DNA of 64,000 nt from Pelagimonas sp050633425 (GTDB lineage Bacteria > Pseudomonadota > Alphaproteobacteria > Rhodobacterales > Rhodobacteraceae). A program made the position numbers and the translations under genes. Shown here piece by piece: positions 60,864-64,000 of this stretch. The notes under the pieces are model-generated. The model did not search any database, was not told where the DNA came from, and saw nothing but the letters and a program-made list of their open reading frames with translations. The stretch covers positions 1 through 64,000 of the forward strand of contig NZ_JBOEGM010000012.1 of NCBI RefSeq assembly GCF_050633425.1, read 5' to 3'. Each line of letters opens with the position of its first letter. Positions within the stretch are counted from its first letter, which is position 1.

Positions 60864-61391
60864 ATGTTTGACACAATGACCATGACCAAAGTTGTAGGCG
60901 GCGTCTGCGGATCGCTGCTGATTTTTCTTTTGGGTAAATGGGTCGCAGAAACGCTGTACCACACTGGTGGCGGACACGGCGATCACGCTCAGGCGGCCTA
61001 TGTGATTGACACAGGCAGCGATGACGACCACAGCGACGAGGAAGTCGTTGAAATCGACGTAGCGGCCGTTCTGGCAGCTGGCGACGCAGAAGCCGGTGGC
61101 AAACTGTTCAAAAAGAAGTGCGGCAGCTGTCACAAAGTTGAAGACGGCGCGAATAACACAGGCCCCTATCTTTATGGTGTTGTTGGCCGCGATGTCGGCG
61201 CAGCCGTGGACTTTGGCGGATACTCTGGTGCGTTGAGCGAAGCTGCCGATGTATGGACTGCCGAAAACCTGTTCGGTTTCTTGGAGAATCCAAAGACATA
61301 CGCGCCCGGCAACAAGATGAATTTCAAAGGCTTCCCCAAGCCGACAGACCGCGCCAACGTGATTTCCTATCTGGAATCTTTGGGCGGCTAA
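60864..61391 (+). CDS. Membrane-anchored cytochrome c552
   Basis: The 175-residue protein has an N-terminal membrane span (VVGGVCGSLLIFLLGKWVA), an acidic linker and a class I cytochrome c domain with haem motif CGSCH (86-90) and methionine ligand in GNKMNFKG. This is the build of Paracoccus cytochrome c552 (CycM), which moves electrons between complex III and cytochrome oxidase. It has its own terminator downstream. Confidence 0.93.
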   Translation: MFDTMTMTKVVGGVCGSLLIFLLGKWVAETLYHTGGGHGDHAQAAYVIDTGSDDDHSDEEVVEIDVAAVLAAGDAEAGGKLFKKKCGSCHKVEDGANNTGPYLYGVVGRDVGAAVDFGGYSGALSEAADVWTAENLFGFLENPKTYAPGNKMNFKGFPKPTDRANVISYLESLGG

Positions 61392-61417
61392 ATCGGCCCT
61401 CAAGCGTTAAGAATCAG

Positions 61418-61446
61418 ACCGCGTTCCATTGGAACGCGGTTTTTTT
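61418..61446 (+). terminator. Terminator of the cytochrome c552 gene
   Basis: A perfect 10-bp stem (ACCGCGTTCC with GGAACGCGGT) with a 3-base loop runs into TTTTTTT. Confidence 0.95.
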
Positions 61447-61600
61447 GTGCATTCATGTCGCCTCAACCTATTCACGAAATCTCGTAACATCACGGAATCT
61501 CAACTTGAATGTGGGGTCGTCCTGCCCTTAGCTATAAATTAACTAAAATGAACGTGAATTGTCAGCAACGTCCAAGCTGACCAGAAAAAGGGGAGACCAC

Positions 61601-63511
61601 ATGCAGCGACCCAATGCCCGGATCCGCCCAATGTCGCAGACACGCACCACCAACCTGCCCGTCAGGCCTTTGGTATCTGGGGCATTACTCGCTCTGGGTG
61701 TCGCCTTTGCAGCCACCATAGGCTGGGCCGAGCAAGAGGTGATTAAATCGCATGGCGTCTCAACCTTTGGTGAATTGAAATACGATGCTAATTTCACCCA
61801 TTTTGACTATGTGAACCCAGACGCGCCCAAAGGGGGGGAGTTCTCAAGCTGGGCCTTTGGCACGTTTGACAGCCTGACACCCTACATCCTCAAGGGGAAT
61901 GCGGCCGCCGGGGCCGGGGTGTTTTATGACACGCTGCTAACCGGCAACCTTGAAGAACCCGATGCGAGCTATGGTTTGCTCGCGCATACGCTGGAATACC
62001 CCAAAAACCGCGAATGGGTGATTTTCCACATGCGCCCAGAGGCCAAGTTTCGCGATGGCACGCAGGTCACAGCCCATGACGTGGTCTTTTCGTATGAAAC
62101 GCTCAAGGACAAAGGGCGGCCCAGCTTTCAAACCACCTTTGCCGATTTTGTCAGTGTCGAGGCGATCGACGATCTGACAGTCAAATTCACCTTCAACCCC
62201 GAGGGGCCTTTACGTGAATTGCTGATGACCGCAGGTGGCATTCCGGTGCTGTCCAAAGCCTATTATGAGACGGTCGACTTTTCCCAAAGCAGCCTCGAAC
62301 CACCTATGGGATCAGGACCGTTCGACCTTGATAAGGTCGATCCAGGGCGGTCAATCTCCTACAAACGGCGCGATGACTATTGGGCACGCGATTTGCCGGT
62401 TAACGTTGGCCACAACAATTTCGACATCATCAAGTACGAATATTTTGGCGACTACCTTGCGGCGTTTGAAGCCTTCAAGGGCGGCGCCTATGCGTTCCGT
62501 GAAGAGTATTCCTCCAAAACTTGGGCCACCAGCTATGACTTCCCGGCACTGGACGAAGGTCACGTCGTCAAGGAAACCATCCCTGACGGGCGACCCGCAG
62601 GAACCCAAGGGTTTTGGTTCAACCTGCGTCGCGACAAGTTCGCTGACCCGCAGGTGCGCGAAGCACTGGCACTGGCCTTCAACTTTGAATGGTCCAATGA
62701 ATCACTATTTTACGGCATCTATGGCCGCACTGACAGTTTCTGGGAAAACTCGGAAACCTTGCAGGCAACCGGTATGCCAAGCGATGCCGAATTGGCCATT
62801 TTGGAACCGCTGCGTGAATACTTCCCCGAAACGGTCTTTACCGAAGAGGCCTACAGCCCACCTAAATCCAAAGCCTCTGACCTTGCCGACCGCCGCACCC
62901 TGCGCAAAGCTGGCAAGCTTTTGGACGCAGCTGGATGGGAAGTCGGAAATGATGGTATTCGCTACAAAGATGGCAAACCCTTTGAACTCGAAATCCTCAA
63001 CGATTCGCCGAGTTTCGACCGGGTGATCAACCCATACGTTGAAAACCTCAAACGCCTTGGGATCGCCGCCTCGGCCAATCGGGTTGATCCGGCGGAATCG
63101 CAAGAACGCGAGAAGAACTTTGACTATGACATGGTCACGCAACGCTTTTCGATGTCGCAAACCCCCGGTGACGAGCTGAAACAGATTTTCGGCTCGCAAA
63201 CTGTGAACACCGCAGGATCAGTCAACGTGGCCGGGCTGAGCAATGAAGGGGTCGACAAGCTGATCCGCGTCATCGCCGATGCGAAAACACGCGAAGAGCT
63301 TGATACAGCGGTGAATGCGCTCGACCGGGTGCTGCGCGCGATGCATATTTGGGTGCCGCAATGGTACAAGGGCGAACATAACGTCGCCTATCTCGACGTC
63401 TATTCACGCCCCTACACCGACACACCGCCCCCCCTGTCTATGGGTGAAACCTCGATCTGGTGGTATGATGAAGAAAAAGCGCAGAAACTGCGCGACGCTG
63501 GGGCGCTCTGA
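61601..63511 (+). CDS. yejA: Extracellular solute-binding protein, family 5 (YejA-like)
   Basis: This is the periplasmic binding protein of an oligopeptide ABC transporter. The 636-residue precursor starts at an ATG after GGGGAGA and has a signal peptide (LVSGALLALGVAFAATIGWA). The family 5 fold shows HGVSTFGELKYDANFTHFDY, FYDTLLTGNLEEPDASYGLL and a C-terminal AMHIWVPQWYKGEHNVAYLD, a YejA pattern. The permease gene follows 6 bases after its stop, so they are an operon. Confidence 0.93.
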   Translation: MQRPNARIRPMSQTRTTNLPVRPLVSGALLALGVAFAATIGWAEQEVIKSHGVSTFGELKYDANFTHFDYVNPDAPKGGEFSSWAFGTFDSLTPYILKGNAAAGAGVFYDTLLTGNLEEPDASYGLLAHTLEYPKNREWVIFHMRPEAKFRDGTQVTAHDVVFSYETLKDKGRPSFQTTFADFVSVEAIDDLTVKFTFNPEGPLRELLMTAGGIPVLSKAYYETVDFSQSSLEPPMGSGPFDLDKVDPGRSISYKRRDDYWARDLPVNVGHNNFDIIKYEYFGDYLAAFEAFKGGAYAFREEYSSKTWATSYDFPALDEGHVVKETIPDGRPAGTQGFWFNLRRDKFADPQVREALALAFNFEWSNESLFYGIYGRTDSFWENSETLQATGMPSDAELAILEPLREYFPETVFTEEAYSPPKSKASDLADRRTLRKAGKLLDAAGWEVGNDGIRYKDGKPFELEILNDSPSFDRVINPYVENLKRLGIAASANRVDPAESQEREKNFDYDMVTQRFSMSQTPGDELKQIFGSQTVNTAGSVNVAGLSNEGVDKLIRVIADAKTREELDTAVNALDRVLRAMHIWVPQWYKGEHNVAYLDVYSRPYTDTPPPLSMGETSIWWYDEEKAQKLRDAGAL

Positions 63512-63517
63512 TCCACT

Positions 63518-64000
63518 ATGGGCGCTTATCTTCTCCGACGTGTACTGTTGATCATACCAACCCTACTAGGGATCATGGTCATCAACTTTGCGCTTGTTCA
63601 GTTCGTACCAGGTGGCCCGATCGAACAGATTTTGGCTGAAATCGAAGGCGAAGGCGATGCATTTGCAGGCATCGCCGGCGGCGGAGGTGAAGTCGCCTCG
63701 GGCGGAGAAGATGGGGTGGGTCGTCGCGGCCTTCCCGAGGAATACATCAAGGAGCTTGAGGCACAGTTCGGTTTTGACAAACCTCCGTTAGAGCGGTTTG
63801 TGAACATGCTGTGGAACTATATGCGGCTGGACTTTGGGGAAAGTTACTTCAGATCAATTTCAGTGATTGATCTGGTGCTTGAGAAAATGCCGGTGTCTAT
63901 ATCTCTGGGGCTTTGGTCGACGCTGATCGCCTATCTGGTTTCCATTCCGCTTGGCATCAAAAAGGCTATCAGGGACGGCACATCTTTTGACACATGGACC
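63518..64000 (+). CDS. yejB: Oligopeptide ABC transporter permease, YejB-like (partial)
   Basis: The gene starts at ATG 63518 and runs past the window edge; 161 codons are visible. The N-terminal span YLLRRVLLIIPTLLGIMVIN and the Gln-Phe-Val-Pro-Gly segment (LVQFVPGGPIEQIL) match DppB/OppB-type permeases. A YejB-type insertion with Gly/Glu-rich sequence follows (about 45-70). A second span begins near residue 130. Confidence 0.93.
   Translation, partial: MGAYLLRRVLLIIPTLLGIMVINFALVQFVPGGPIEQILAEIEGEGDAFAGIAGGGGEVASGGEDGVGRRGLPEEYIKELEAQFGFDKPPLERFVNMLWNYMRLDFGESYFRSISVIDLVLEKMPVSISLGLWSTLIAYLVSIPLGIKKAIRDGTSFDTWT

Noticed and set aside
1..64000. Prophage, insertion sequence or CRISPR array
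   Set aside because: No transposase, integrase, terminal repeats or spaced direct repeats were seen. The only phage-like piece is the tail-collar domain at 911-1291, which also occurs in non-phage secreted proteins.
1..64000. tRNA or rRNA genes
   Set aside because: No cloverleaf with conserved TTC and CCA-proximal features or rRNA signature was seen in any gap; a tRNA-detection program would settle this.

Overview
The window looks like chromosomal DNA of a marine alphaproteobacterium of the Roseobacter group (Rhodobacteraceae). This rests on gene content and order: accB-accC-aat next to a DUF2155 / MlaD / NDUFA12-like cluster, a complete sox sulfur-oxidation locus of the Paracoccus type, nrdR-ribD, dnaG-rpoD, a heterotetrameric sarcosine oxidase operon and Tad-type pilus proteins. 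I see no rRNA, tRNA, insertion sequence, prophage or CRISPR array.

Layout. 1-1980: small accessory genes, including a secreted protein with a phage-tail-collar-like C-terminus that is cut by one in-frame TAA. 1925-5460: an acyl-CoA synthetase facing accB and accC of fatty acid synthesis. 5.6-8.3 kb: a tiny secreted protein, aat, and the DUF2155, MlaD and NDUFA12 genes with ATGA overlaps, then a RidA protein. 8.4-12.3 kb: a GT61 glycosyltransferase convergent with clpX, then clpP and a YiiX/C92 peptidase. 12.4-24.6 kb: the sox locus, with soxVWXYZABCDEF leftward and soxSRT rightward. SoxR is the likely repressor acting on the two sox intergenic regions; SoxXA, YZ, B and CD form the thiosulfate-oxidising system; SoxS, V and W supply reductant. 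24.6-31.6 kb: ribE and nrdR-ribD, separated by an opposite-strand capsule module (kpsS, an export lipoprotein, kpsC). 32-37.8 kb: YjbQ, rpoD, dnaG and small secreted proteins. 37.8-43.3 kb: sarcosine oxidase beta, a secreted protein of unknown role, then delta, alpha and gamma. 43.4-51.4 kb: two paralogous TadG-TadE-TadE operons, divergent, on either side of a glutamate dehydrogenase gene. 51.5-54.8 kb: a PH-like membrane protein, a cytochrome P450, a 3-hydroxyisobutyrate-dehydrogenase-like enzyme and an O6-alkylguanine-DNA alkyltransferase-like protein. 55.0-59.9 kb: an unrecognised three-gene set. 59.9-64 kb: pheA, a membrane-anchored cytochrome c552, and the start of a yejAB oligopeptide ABC transporter operon.

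The best candidate for an undescribed system is 55068-59871. It encodes a 570-residue soluble helical/coiled-coil protein, a ClpB-like AAA+ ATPase whose first ATPase module has lost the Walker A lysine and which lacks a recognisable ClpP-docking IGL loop, and a single-span membrane protein with a Trp/Arg-rich stretch before the span. The last two genes overlap. I infer a membrane-tethered remodelling machine, but its substrate cannot be read from sequence.

Start codons were chosen from ribosome binding sites, overlaps and family N-termini, so several proteins are shorter than the longest open frame. All domain calls come from reading the sequence; no database search was run.
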